DNA of 17,512 bases, taken from NCBI GenBank assembly GCA_001970855.1, contig LSSN01001979.1, forward strand, positions 1 through 17,512, written 5' to 3'. The translations under genes were made by a program, and so were the position numbers. The notes beneath the pieces are model-generated. The model was not told the DNA's origin and did no database searches. It saw nothing but the letters and a program-made list of their open reading frames with translations. This DNA is from Smittium culicis. Lineage: Eukaryota; Kickxellomycota; Harpellomycetes; Harpellales; Legeriomycetaceae. Of the stretch, positions 1 to 8,342 are shown one piece after another. Every line of letters starts with the position of its first letter. The first letter of the stretch is position 1.

Positions 1-120
1 TTTGCGTACTTTTTTTTTTCGATTTGGCTAATTAAAACCGTGCTCCAAACTTGGGCACTTACAATTTAATTGCAAAAGTTAAACTTTGTCTAAAGAGACC
101 AAACTTGTACCAAAATGTAG

Positions 121-144
121 CTCTTGGCAAGGTCAACAAAGTTG
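121..144 (+). repeat. Short repeat motif shared with the right end
   Basis: The motif CTCTTGGCAAGGTCAACAAA followed by GTTG lies here. Its reverse complement lies at 17396-17420, inside the right-end repeat. On the left it sits upstream of the main repeat unit (174-308). On the right it sits between two copies of that unit. It therefore belongs to the same repeat family but in a rearranged order. Confidence 0.8.
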
Positions 145-173
145 AATTAATAAGTTAAAGTCGATAGACTACG

Positions 174-308
174 TGTTCGATGGTTATAGTCAATTTTATT
201 TATTAAGGGCGTAAAAAAAGTGAATAGTAGATAAGAAATAAAATTTTATAGATTCTCTAATCCTATTGGCTCGCCCAAGAAAAACTTTTCCAAGAGAGAG
301 AGAGAGAA
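174..308 (+). repeat. Left-end inverted repeat unit with GA microsatellite
   Basis: The unit runs from GTTCGATGGTTATAGTC through GTGAATAGTAGATAAG and CCTATTGGCTCGCC to a GA run at 293-307. The same blocks occur in reverse complement at 17300-17397 and 17421-17512, with only scattered differences. The repeat therefore bounds both ends of the window in opposite orientation. It has no coding potential. The family is not recognised. It could be a dispersed repeat, a subtelomeric block or the edge of a larger element. Confidence 0.85.
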
Positions 309-330
309 GTGTAAACTATAAGAGTATAAA

Positions 331-405
331 AAAATTTATTAAAAATTCTCTGCAATCTTATTGGCACGTTTGAAAAGAAAAAATTTTCCAAGTGAGAGAG
401 AGAGG
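331..405 (+). repeat. Degenerate second copy of the left-end unit
   Basis: This stretch repeats the second half of the preceding unit in imperfect form: TTCTCTGCAATCTTATTGGC, then an A-rich stretch with TTTTCCAAG and a GA run ending at 405. It is a diverged tandem copy of about 240-308. Short open frames through this segment begin MARL and contain runs of Glu-Arg only because of the GA repeat. They should not be called genes. Confidence 0.65.
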
Positions 406-1016
406 CAGTTTAATAGGCTTTTAAATATATCAATTAATAAGCACGAAGAATTTTATTATATTACACGCATAATATTTATGCGGATACAACCGTCCTTTAA
501 TAAAAGCTTTATTTTTTGGTTAGGAATCTTAGATTGGGTTTAAAATTAGAAAAAAATATAAGTCATCTCTTTTTTTCTAGTGATTTATACATTTTATAGA
601 AATGGTTGTGTTTTTTGAATTAAGAGTTTGAAAAAATGATATCAATTTTAAAGGAAATAGTATTATAAATGAAAATGAATTGAAATTATTATTTTATTTA
701 AAGCATTATTGATATTATATCAAAAGAGTTTTTTTAGAGTGATAAGAAATACAAAAAAAAAAATTTGAAATAAATGAGTTAGAAAAAAAAAAAAAGAGGA
801 CTTAGTATAATACAGACAGTTAAAAAGAAGGAAGATCTTTTCTAGGATGTTTTTAAACTAGTTGGATTTTTAAAGTTGATAGAGTAGGTGTTGTACGGGA
901 AAGAATGTAATACTTAAATCATATACAAGTATTTGATTAGTGCTCTATAATCAGGGAATATTACTTATTTGAACCAGTCTTTAAAATTTTTTGAATGCGA
1001 AAACGTGTGATTTTAT
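406..1016. other. Intergenic region, 3' side of gene 1
   Basis: AT-rich non-coding DNA between the left-end repeats and the stop codon of gene 1, with several A runs (for example 756-764 and 783-795). I see no gene, RNA or transposon end in it. On the minus strand an AATAAA overlaps the TAA stop codon of gene 1 (1017-1012). That is unusually close for a polyadenylation signal. No homology to the 3' flank of the close paralogue gene 3 is visible. Confidence 0.5.
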
Positions 1017-2699
1017 TTATACATGCACAACAGCCGCTTCGTCATTTGCGGATTCAGTTGGGCCTTTCTTTTTCAATTCAACATGTTTGATGAATAGAGT
1101 CAATAAGAAAGCAATAACAACGACGGGGATGACTGATACGAAAACTTTTTTGAGGGAGGAAATATAGGCTTGAAGAATAGCATCTTTAGCTATAGGGTCA
1201 ATAGTCTTAGACCAGATAACTTTGGAATTATTTCTAGATATATCAGCAATTTGTTTGAATTGGGGATATTCGGCGACAAAAGCTTTAAGGCTTGAAGTGA
1301 GAGAGCTTGATTGAATAGCAGAAATGATGGCGAGACCGATAGAGCCTCCAATGACACGGAAGAAACCAACCATGGTAGTTGTTACAGACAGGATTTCGGG
1401 GGGTGATGAGGCTTGTACCGAGATAACCATGGATTGCATACATCCACCGAGACCAATACCAGCAATAGCCATATAGATGATATGCTGAGCGTTTCCGGTA
1501 GTTTCGCCGAATGTCGAGATAAGACCAACACCAACAGACAAAACAGCAGTTCCGAGCCATAGACAAGGGCGGTAGATACCGGTTCTTGATATGAATTGAC
1601 CAGATGAAATCGATGAAAATACGAGTCCAAGCATGAATGGCAAGAGGAATAGACCTGATTGGGTGGCGGTACCGTCATGTATAACGTTGTAGTAAATGGG
1701 GATGTAGAAAATAACACCGTACATACCGTAGCCCAAGAAGAATTGGGAAGCGAGACAGAAGGCTACGTTTCTGATTCTAAAGATTCTCATTGGGATTAAA
1801 GGTTCTTTTGGGAATTTTATTTCAAATAGGATGAATCCTATTAGCAAGACAAAACCGACGATTAGCAGGGATAGGATTCGAGCAGAGTTCCAAGGATAAC
1901 TAGAGCCACCCCAGTTCAAAGCGAGTAAGATCATGATGAGAGCAACCATGAATGTAGCAACACCGAAAAAGTCGATTCTGGCGATTTTATCTTTCATAGC
2001 ACCGGAAACGGGTTTAACTTTGACGATGAAGATGACAGATAAAAGAGAGACAACGCCTAGCGGTAAATTGATGTAGAAGCACCATCTCCAAGAGGCTTTA
2101 TCGGTGAATACACCTCCGAGCAATGGGCCAACAACAGATGATAAACCGAAAACGGCGCCAATGATACCCATATATCTACCTCTATTTCTTAGGGGGATAG
2201 TTTGGGATATTACAAGACTGACAAGAACCATAATACCAGCACCGCCAATACCAGTGATACCACGGGCGACGATGAGCATGATCATAGAGTTTGATAAGCC
2301 ACTTATTAAAGATCCGACTTGAAAGATCAAAATTGCAAAAATCAAACAGACCTTTGTTCCAAATATATCGGAGACTTTGCCGTAAAGTGGTTGAAGAGCA
2401 GTTGAGGAAAGCATGTAGGAGGTAGCTACCCAAGATATTAGTGATAAGGAGTTGAGGTCGTTGGCAATTGTTGGGAGAGCAGTGGATACAATGGTGTTGT
2501 CGAGAGCGGCGAGGAAGAGGGCAACAGCTAAGCCACTGACAAGAATAATATTTTCCCTGACGGGAAGTTCTTCTATGTGGTCATAAGGAGTGTGTGAAGC
2601 GTTTTTTTCTAGAGCAGAAATGTCTTTGCTTATGTTTGAAGAAGAGCTGGGCTGGGAAAAGGATTCAGCCTTAGCTATGTTTGTAGAGTCTTTGTCCAT
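1017..2699 (-). CDS. DHA2-type MFS transporter, 14 TM (gene 1)
   Basis: A 560-residue proton-driven MFS exporter of the DHA2 class, which covers drug:H+ antiporters and vacuolar basic amino-acid carriers; the substrate cannot be read from the sequence. Residues 1-49 form a polar, Ser-rich cytosolic tail. About 14 hydrophobic segments follow, TM1 near 50-72 and TM14 near 515-536. The TM1 motif LDNTIVSTALP is at 66-76 with Asp67. Motif A, GKVSDIFGTK, is at 107-116 with Asp111. Motif B has Arg146 before GITGIGGAG. Motif C, GPLLGG, is at 191-196, followed by SWRWCFYINLP, and LNWGG is at 261-265. A long polar loop (about 465-513) precedes TM14, as usual in DHA2. The tail is Lys-rich. The frame is complete and intronless, and family length is normal. 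The ATG has A at -3 and precedes the only plausible N-terminus. It is a close paralogue of gene 3, with most membrane segments nearly identical. Plasma versus vacuolar membrane is undecided. Confidence 0.96.
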   Translation of the reverse strand: MDKDSTNIAKAESFSQPSSSSNISKDISALEKNASHTPYDHIEELPVRENIILVSGLAVALFLAALDNTIVSTALPTIANDLNSLSLISWVATSYMLSSTALQPLYGKVSDIFGTKVCLIFAILIFQVGSLISGLSNSMIMLIVARGITGIGGAGIMVLVSLVISQTIPLRNRGRYMGIIGAVFGLSSVVGPLLGGVFTDKASWRWCFYINLPLGVVSLLSVIFIVKVKPVSGAMKDKIARIDFFGVATFMVALIMILLALNWGGSSYPWNSARILSLLIVGFVLLIGFILFEIKFPKEPLIPMRIFRIRNVAFCLASQFFLGYGMYGVIFYIPIYYNVIHDGTATQSGLFLLPFMLGLVFSSISSGQFISRTGIYRPCLWLGTAVLSVGVGLISTFGETTGNAQHIIYMAIAGIGLGGCMQSMVISVQASSPPEILSVTTTMVGFFRVIGGSIGLAIISAIQSSSLTSSLKAFVAEYPQFKQIADISRNNSKVIWSKTIDPIAKDAILQAYISSLKKVFVSVIPVVVIAFLLTLFIKHVELKKKGPTESANDEAAVVHV

Positions 2700-2782
2700 A
2701 TTATAGTATAATTTTTGTGCGTGATAGCAAGGAAGTTAAAGAAGGTTATTGTGTGGTTATATGTGAATGGAGTATTAAAGAG

Positions 2783-2790
2783 TTTAAATA
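2783..2790 (-). promoter_or_regulatory. Candidate TATA box of gene 1
   Basis: On the minus strand this reads TATTTAAA, 84-91 bases upstream of the gene 1 ATG, a spacing common in fungal promoters. AT-rich DNA makes chance matches frequent. The call rests on position and on the adjacent purine/pyrimidine tract at 2803-2820. Confidence 0.4.
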
Positions 2791-2802
2791 GGAATTGCAA
2801 TT

Positions 2803-2820
2803 GGGAGGAGGGGAGGGAGG
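2803..2820 (-). promoter_or_regulatory. Purine tract GGGAGGAGGGGAGGGAGG in gene 1 promoter
   Basis: Eighteen bases of uninterrupted G/A on the plus strand, hence C/T-only on the gene 1 sense strand, about 105-122 bases upstream of the ATG and just beyond the TATA-like box. It contains CCCCT in the sense orientation, the core of the fungal stress-response element. Its G runs could also form a weak G-quadruplex. It stands out sharply in AT-rich DNA. Function is inferred only from its position. Confidence 0.4.
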
Positions 2821-3831
2821 AATTCTAGGCATATCTTTAATTATTGCAACATAAAGTTGATATATCGGAATAAAATTTTTTTGGGTTATCTATGAGATAG
2901 CTGCGGTTTACTATTGTCACTTTTACAATAAGATTAGTTTAAAAGATAGCCTTCTGGGTATAGCGGAATAAAAAATATGATTTTTTAATTATGATTCGAG
3001 TAATGACGGTAAATATTTTTGATTAATGGCAGCAAATAAAGGCGATATTTTGGGTAATATTCCTCAACACTGGAAAATTAAAGCTAATAAGATCAGGTAC
3101 ACCGGATTGTTTTCGGGTATTTTATTAAAGTGAAGCAAATCCAATGAGCAAATTCTAAAGTTGCCTAAACTAGCTAAAACTCGGAAGTTAAGCGCAAAAT
3201 TAAAGATTTAATTTTACTGTTAGTTTCAGCGCCAGTTTACTTTGTTCCGGCTTTTCGTTTTGATTTTCATAAAACAAATAAAAAGGCAGTCAAGTGCAAA
3301 CGTCATCTGAGTAAAAAAAGGCGAGTTTTTTTTTTTTTTTACAAGAAAGAGTAGAGCAAATTGTGATACTGCAAATTATTTGCTAATCTGCATATCTGAG
3401 CATAATCAACGCTAAACGCATCATCCGGAAATCTTAAGAGCCCTAGGCAATGATTGGAGTTTAGAGATCTTCTGTGACGAATTTTCGGAATTGTTTTTGA
3501 AAATTTTTACCTTTTACTTTTAATTATAGAATTGATGAGTGTTACTTGAATTGTCTAATATGAGACATATATGTATACAATGTTTTTAATTTTGACCAAT
3601 TGCTGTAATTATTTAGGAGTGAGCTACGATTGATCATTGCGATTATTGGCTTTGAATTTCAGTGTTTATAGAAATGTAACATCATTGGCCTCGTAAATAA
3701 AAATACTTAATCTTTGAGCAAGTACGCGAATTTTTTTTAGCTAATAGTTTATTCAAGTTGTCTCAAACTTTTCTGTATTTGGCAACTTTTACTTTTATAG
3801 CTAGAAGATAAACGCAAGCGAAACGGATACC
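2821..3831. other. Gene-free AT-rich region
   Basis: About 1 kb without a credible open reading frame. A T run lies at 3330-3342. I see no transposon ends of the TTAA-CCCTTTCC type before 3836 and no RNA gene. The distal promoter of gene 1 may extend into its left part, but no specific element can be supported. Confidence 0.5.
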
Positions 3832-3835
3832 TCGA

Positions 3836-4154
3836 CCCTTTCCAGGCCCAGCGCTCTTAAACTTTTTTATAAACTATAATATAACAAGCCTATCATTAAT
3901 TTTTTTTTATTTTACTGAAACTATTAGTCAAATAATTATTAACGTAGATTATTGATTAACCCTTTCAGGGGCGGTTGGCCTTTTTTGAACTACCAAAATT
4001 ATCCAACCAAATGGCTAAAATATAAATCAATATAAGATAATAATAAATTATTGGATGGTAAATTATTAACATCCAATAACAAATAAATATAATATGACTT
4101 ATTCAATTATGATTTTTTATTTAGTTTAAGAGTGCTTGCCCCGGAAAGGGTTAA
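3836..4154. mobile_element. MITE-like element D1 (TIR-bounded, rearranged)
   Basis: The left terminus reads CCCTTTCCAGGCCCAGCGCT and continues CTTAAAC (3836-3862). The right terminus (about 4124-4150) is its imperfect reverse complement, ending GGAAAGGG, followed by TTAA at 4151-4154. The left flank has lost a recognisable TTAA (it reads TCGA). A type B terminus starts inside it at 3956, yet that element's mate lies outside at 4219. The two pairs therefore interleave rather than nest. Confidence 0.5.
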
Positions 4155-4219
4155 TCAGATTGTCATATGGCTATTTAATTTTAGTAGTTCAAAAAAGGAA
4201 AACTGCCCAGAAAGGATAA
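3956..4219 (+). mobile_element. MITE-like element B1
   Basis: The left end is TTAA (3956-3959) followed by CCCTTTCAGGGGCGGTTGGC and a stretch including TTTTTTGAACTAC. The right end is the inverted counterpart: GTAGTTCAAAAAAGG at about 4175-4189, then the terminus to ATAA at 4216-4219. The first 130 bases or so match, in reverse complement, the segment ending at 8103 (B2), including CCAACCAAATG and ATCCAATAA blocks. This shows a repeated family. It has no coding capacity. The outer CCCTTTC is shared with family A. Confidence 0.6.
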
Positions 4220-4251
4220 TTTCACACCCAACGCCTATTGAGGTTATGAGT

Positions 4252-4447
4252 TCAACCCTTTCCCGTCCACCAGTCTTTAAAAAAATAATATTTATGATTC
4301 GTTTATGATTTATAAGTAAATTTATTATTTGCTGTAATTATACAGCAGGGTAATAATTCTTAATTCCTCGGGGTTAAGGATTTATAATTGAGCACAATTG
4401 GCTATATCTGGTGGGCCAAAAATAGTCTATGCCTGTGAAAGAGTTAA
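4252..4447 (+). mobile_element. Family A MITE, copy A1
   Basis: Termini are CCCTTTCCCGTCCACCAGTC at the left and GTGAAAGAG at the right. The flanking boxes are TCAA and TTAA, so the left box has one substitution. Inside are the family hallmarks TTTATGATTCGTTTATGATT, a CTCGG block and the subterminal segment GGTGGGCCAAAAATAGTCTA. Overall length with both boxes is 196 bp. It is non-coding. Confidence 0.8.
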
Positions 4448-4587
4448 TGAATCGTTAAGGAATATGGCAAATTAACAATTTGCTAGCACTCTTTAAAAAA
4501 CCAATGGTTGTATGAATCTGGGAATTACTATTATTTTTATTAGCGTAGTTATCTATTTTTAGTTGATCAAAAGCTATCCATTACTTT

Positions 4588-4952
4588 TTAACCCTTTCCC
4601 GGGTAGTAGACTATTTTTGATCTAAATATATATACTGTGTTCAATAATAATAGTAATTTCCGAGGTCTTAACAAGTAATGGTATATTTTAAAATATCAGC
4701 AAATAAAAAGCTTGCTTATAAATCATAAATTAATCACCATACATATTATTTTAACCCTTTCCCGTCCAACATTCTATAAAAAATCGAATTTATTGATTTG
4801 TTGGCAATTTATTATCAACTAAATTATTTGCTAGTACTCCGTTGTAATTCAATATACCATAAGGCCCTGAAATTACTATTATAATTGAACACGGTAGTCT
4901 ATATATTTAGATCAAAAATAGTCTACCGCTCAGGAAAGGGCTAAAGGGTTAA
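4588..4952 (-). mobile_element. Family A MITE, copy A2, interrupted by A3
   Basis: Reads in the opposite orientation. TTAA at 4588-4591 is followed by CCCTTTCCCGGGTAGTAGAC and ATTTTTGATCT, which is the family's 3' end. Then come the GAGGTCTTAA block and CTTATAAATCATAAA. At 4751 a second copy (A3) begins. Only AAAGGGTTAA (4943-4952) after A3 may be the other A2 terminus. Subtracting A3 leaves about 175 bp, roughly 20 bp short of the family length, so an internal deletion is likely. Confidence 0.6.
4751..4944 (+). mobile_element. Family A MITE, copy A3
   Basis: TTAA at 4751-4754 is followed by CCCTTTCCCGTCCAACATTC. The right end is GGTAGTCTA...GATCAAAAATAGTCTACCGC, AGGAAAGGG and CTAA (4941-4944), 194 bp in all. 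It appears to sit inside A2, in the opposite orientation. Confidence 0.75.
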
Positions 4953-5155
4953 GTTTGTCTATTGAATATAGCTCATTTAATTACTCTATGACAAACTGGA
5001 AGCCTAATAAAAATAAAACGCATACAAGATTCAATTCTTGTATCAATTGAATGTCTATTTTACTATTAACCTCAATCCATAGGCTGATACTTAATATTTC
5101 ACTATTTTTACTCGTTAATCATTTCAAGACCAAGTTTTTTAATTTGCTAAAACCT

Positions 5156-5352
5156 TTAACCCTTTCCCGCCCAACACTCTTTAAAAAAAGCATTTTTATG
5201 ATTCGTTTATGATTTATAAGCATGTATATTATTTGTCGATATTTTAAAATATACTAGTAAATCTTGAAGCCTCGGAATTATAGTATTTTAGCTGAACTCT
5301 GTTGGATATATCTGGTGGGTCAAAAATAGTCTACCCCCCGGGAAAGGGTTAA
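5156..5352 (+). mobile_element. Family A MITE, copy A4 (full-length, 197 bp)
   Basis: Both TTAA boxes are intact (5156-5159 and 5349-5352). The termini are CCCTTTCCCGCCCAACACTC and CCCGGGAAAGGG. The internal blocks are ATGATTCGTTTATGATTTAT, CCTCGGAATTATAG, TTGGATATATCTGG and TCAAAAATAGTCTACC. This is the best-preserved free-standing copy and a good family reference. It has no open frame. Confidence 0.85.
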
Positions 5353-5508
5353 ATAAAATTCAACATTTCACTTAGTTTCGGAATTTTAGTTAATAGCGTA
5401 TCGGAATTTTTATTACTTTTTGTATCGATTTCTGATTTTTTATATACTTTTTTTTATTTTTTTTCTGGGCTTTATTTACTTTTGTTATCGGGTTTCGAGT
5501 TTTAGATG

Positions 5509-5705
5509 TTAGCCCTTTCAAGGAAGGTAGACAGTATTTGGTCTACCAAATATAGTCAACTGAATTCGATAATAACAGTATTATTCGGTGATATTAAAAA
5601 ATATTGGTTTGATCTTGAATACCAGAAAATAAATAATTTAATTATAAATCATAAGCGAATCTATAAACTCATATTTTCAAAGACAGTTGGACCGGAAAGG
5701 GCTAA
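5509..5705 (-). mobile_element. Family A MITE, copy A5 (197 bp)
   Basis: An inverted copy. TTAG at 5509-5512 is followed by CCCTTTCAAGGAAGGTAGAC. The right end is CAGTTGGACCGGAAAGGG and CTAA at 5702-5705. A 95-codon open frame (5506-5793) runs through the element only because this copy happens to lack stops in one frame. Its protein resembles nothing and spans transposon ends, so it is not a gene. Confidence 0.8.
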
Positions 5706-5764
5706 AGATATTTGTTCCGAGTCTTTGGCTTACGATATAATCAATAAACCTGTTTATTTCCCAT

Positions 5765-5789
5765 TTAACCCTTTCCAGGGCCAACACTC
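5765..5789 (+). mobile_element. Solo left terminus of a type D element (D2)
   Basis: TTAA followed by CCCTTTCCAGGGCCAACACT and C, matching the D1 left terminus at 3836. In D1 the terminus continues CTCTTAAAC. Here a family A element (A6) starts exactly at that TTAA, so the D-type terminus was used as a landing site. The rest of D2 is not visible downstream. Confidence 0.6.
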
Positions 5790-5986
5790 TTAACCCTTTC
5801 CCGTTCAACACTCTTTAAAAAAATCAAATTTATGATTCGTTTATGGTTTATAAGCAAATTTATTATTTGTTGTTTTAATACAATAAATTAATAATTATTA
5901 AGGCTTCGGAATTTTAGTAAAGTAATTATACACAATTGGCTATATTTGGTAGATCAAAAATGGTCTACCGCTCGTGAAAGGGTTAA
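5790..5986 (+). mobile_element. Family A MITE, copy A6 (197 bp)
   Basis: Intact TTAA boxes at 5790-5793 and 5983-5986. Termini are CCCTTTCCCGTTCAACACTC and CTCGTGAAAGGG. It contains the conserved ATTCGTTTATGGTTTATAAG block and the perfect subterminal hairpin GGTAGA...TCTACC (5949-5969). Its right TTAA is shared with the left end of element C. Confidence 0.85.
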
Positions 5987-7942
5987 GCCTTTCAGGTGCC
6001 AAATTTTCTCTAAAAAACAGCTTTAAAATGTTTTCGTTATTTTATAAATCAACCAATAGGTGAATATTTTTAAAAATGCGCATTTTTATATATAGCTAAT
6101 AGCTTTTAGAGTCAAATATCAAATTTCACCAATAATAATAAATCTTAAAATCCAGTAGAATGTGTTTGACCTGAAGTTTGACCAGGCTTTAGCTAGGCAA
6201 AGAAACTAAATTTCATTATAAAAAATCAGTAAAATAATTAAAAAAAATATACAATTTCAAGAAAACAAAATAATCTTTTGCCCACCCCTTTTACCTAATC
6301 AAAACCGTTAAGGTTAAAAGAGCTTTATTGAAAGTTTTTTGCATACTTATCCATACGTTTTAGATATGCTATACACTATTTTAGACATACTTGTATCTGA
6401 ATAAATGTATTTTATGTTTTGTAGCGTCTTAGATATAATAAAAAAAATTCATTGATGACTTTATCTCACCAGAATTCACCAAGCTTTTAATTTAAAAAAA
6501 AATAGATAAATTTAAATGTTGAAGCTTTGGTATACACTAGAGATTTATATAGATTGTTGAACATCTGAAAGCATGGCTGACAGATGTATTGCTTAGATAT
6601 TAAATTATGTATATACGTAATATCAGTGTACAAACACCTCTATCTTATTCCAAATCATTAAAATTAAAAATAAGAATTACGCATTTTGGAATACGAAAAT
6701 GGTACAATCCACTTTTAACAAATAAATTTGCATTGTTTTAAATCGTTTTTTTTGCTACAAAACTAAAAATCAATAATATAAACGAAAATTATATCTATAT
6801 AATATGATATATAAATAGATGAAAGAAATTAAATAAAATATCTAATGCCTAAAAAAAATTAATGAAAAAAAATTTTTTTTGGTCTAACACTAGTATTGAG
6901 TATTATTTAAATTTATAATAATATTTATATAAAAGAGATATTATTATAGAGGCAATTTTTTACTCATGAAATTATTTATTTTAATAAGCATTCGCCTAGT
7001 TTAATGGAAAAGCTATTTAATACAGTTAAAGTGTATTCTAAATAAATTTTAGCAGTAGTGGAATTTAAGTCGAAGGAATATTTTAATAGAAAAAAGTCTG
7101 AACCTTTAAAGAGTCTCGCATGTAAATTCAAAATAAATAATTAAAATATTGATTAATTGTTGGTTTCGAAAAGAGCCAACCTGGAGCGATAACGCAAAAA
7201 AAACATCTGCTCCACTAAAAATATCAAATTGAAATACAAATATATATAATTTAGCTTTATAAATTTTCAGAGCTGGCTATATCAATTCATTTGGTAGTTC
7301 GTATTAGTGCCAAATTGGATCATTATTTTGTTAAATTTAGCCAAGTATATATTTTATTATTTTATGTTACTCAAATTATCATATAAATTATAACTTTTTT
7401 CAAATTTATATCTATTTTTTTATTTATTTTATTTTACAAAATTTTAATGATATAAAGATCATTCTTTTTATATATAGCTAAACATAGTTTTTTTCATATA
7501 GGAGTATATACATTTAACATAAATGCGTATTAAAATATATACATATTTTATTTTCAAGATTTTACAGCTATTCATGTTTAGAAAATCAAACATTTTTTAT
7601 TCATGCCTAGCTTTTATATACGCTTTATGATTTGGATTTTATATCCACAGCATTTTTACCCAGGAGAATTTCTGGTCATATTTTTTTCGTTTGCTGTAAA
7701 TATCTTTATTAGTTATTGAAATTCTCGAATAACTTGAAAAAAATTTTCATATTTTTTTCATTGACTAATTCAATAAATATTTGATTCGCTTTTAAAGTCG
7801 GTGAATAAAAAGGATTAAAATAAGTGAATAATTTTTCTAAATTAATTTATAAAAAAAATTGGTAGGCTTTTTTATAACTACCTCGCGCTATTGCAAAATC
7901 TTAAAATGAACAAAATTGACCTATGGCCCCTAAAAGGGTTAA
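5983..7942. mobile_element. Possible 2-kb non-autonomous element C
   Basis: The left terminus is TTAA (5983-5986) followed by GCCTTTCAGGTGCCAAATTT. The right terminus, read in reverse complement from 7942, is TTAA followed by CCCTTTTAGGGGCCATAGGT and CAATTTTG. Allowing a short gap, the first 15-25 bases agree. No open frame survives in the very AT-rich 1.9 kb between them. If real, it is a gutted relative of the small elements. The two ends could also belong to separate elements. Confidence 0.4.
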
Positions 7943-7949
7943 ACATAAT

Positions 7950-8103
7950 AATAAATAATAATTGGAATTTTTATTAATTATTATTATTTATTGGTTGTAT
8001 TTATATAAATATCCAATAATATATTATCATTAAATATTAATTTATCATTTGGTTGGATAGTTTTTGAAGTTCAAAAAAAGCCAACCACCCCTGAAAGGGT
8101 TAA
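7950..8103 (-). mobile_element. MITE-like element B2 (right part)
   Basis: Ends in AAAAAAAGCCAACCACCCCT, GAAAGGG and TTAA at 8100-8103. Its last 130-150 bases match the reverse complement of B1 (from 3956): the CATTTGGTTGGATAG, ATCCAATAATATATTATC and ATTATTTATTGG blocks. The opposite terminus is not recognisable, so the copy is truncated or hidden within element C. Confidence 0.6.
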
Positions 8104-8146
8104 AAGCTTTAAATGCGCTCCACGAAATTCATAATCGCTCTACATA

Positions 8147-8342
8147 TTAAAACTTTCACGCGCGGTAGACTATTTTTGACCTAAAAAATATAGCAAACTA
8201 CATTTATGAAAAATAATTTAATTTCAAGCCTCATTAGAATGTTGGCTTGTAGTAAAATAGTAGCAAATCATAAATATACTTATAAGTCATAAACGAATCA
8301 TTAAATTCGTTTTTTAAAGAGTATTGAACGGGAAAGGGTAAA
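8147..8342 (-). mobile_element. Family A MITE, copy A7
   Basis: An inverted copy of 196 bp. TTAA (8147-8150) is followed by AACTTTCACGCGCGGTAGAC and ATTTTTGACCTA. The right end is TTTTTTAAAGAGTATTGAAC, GGGAAAGGG and TAAA. The internal ATAAACGAATCAT block is present. The left terminus has substitutions in the CCC, so this is an older copy. Confidence 0.75.

Noticed and set aside
1..120. Window ends as telomeres
   Set aside because: No short G-rich telomere repeat is seen at either end. The end repeats carry GA/CT runs and unique blocks instead.
361..543. 60-codon frame beginning MARL, similar in start to the minus-strand frame at 17163-17351
   Set aside because: Both arise from the same GA-containing end repeat in opposite orientation. 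The shared residues reflect repeat homology, not a conserved protein.
2104..2322. Antisense open frames at the same place in all three transporter genes (also 11395-11607 and 15653-15877)
   Set aside because: They lie opposite the conserved TM3-TM5 coding region and look alike because the sense proteins are conserved. No independent evidence of expression or start sites.
4248..4260. GAGTTCAACCC, resembling a tRNA T-arm
   Set aside because: It is the start of MITE A1. No acceptor stem, anticodon arm or D-arm can be placed around it.
5506..5793. 95-codon open frame on the plus strand
   Set aside because: It runs through an inverted family A MITE and into the termini of D2. The equivalent stretch in other copies is closed by stops, so the frame is accidental.
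4252..5986. Regularly spaced repeats as a CRISPR array
   Set aside because: The repeats are transposon copies about 197 bp long in both orientations with TTAA boxes, and there are no short direct repeats with uniform spacers.
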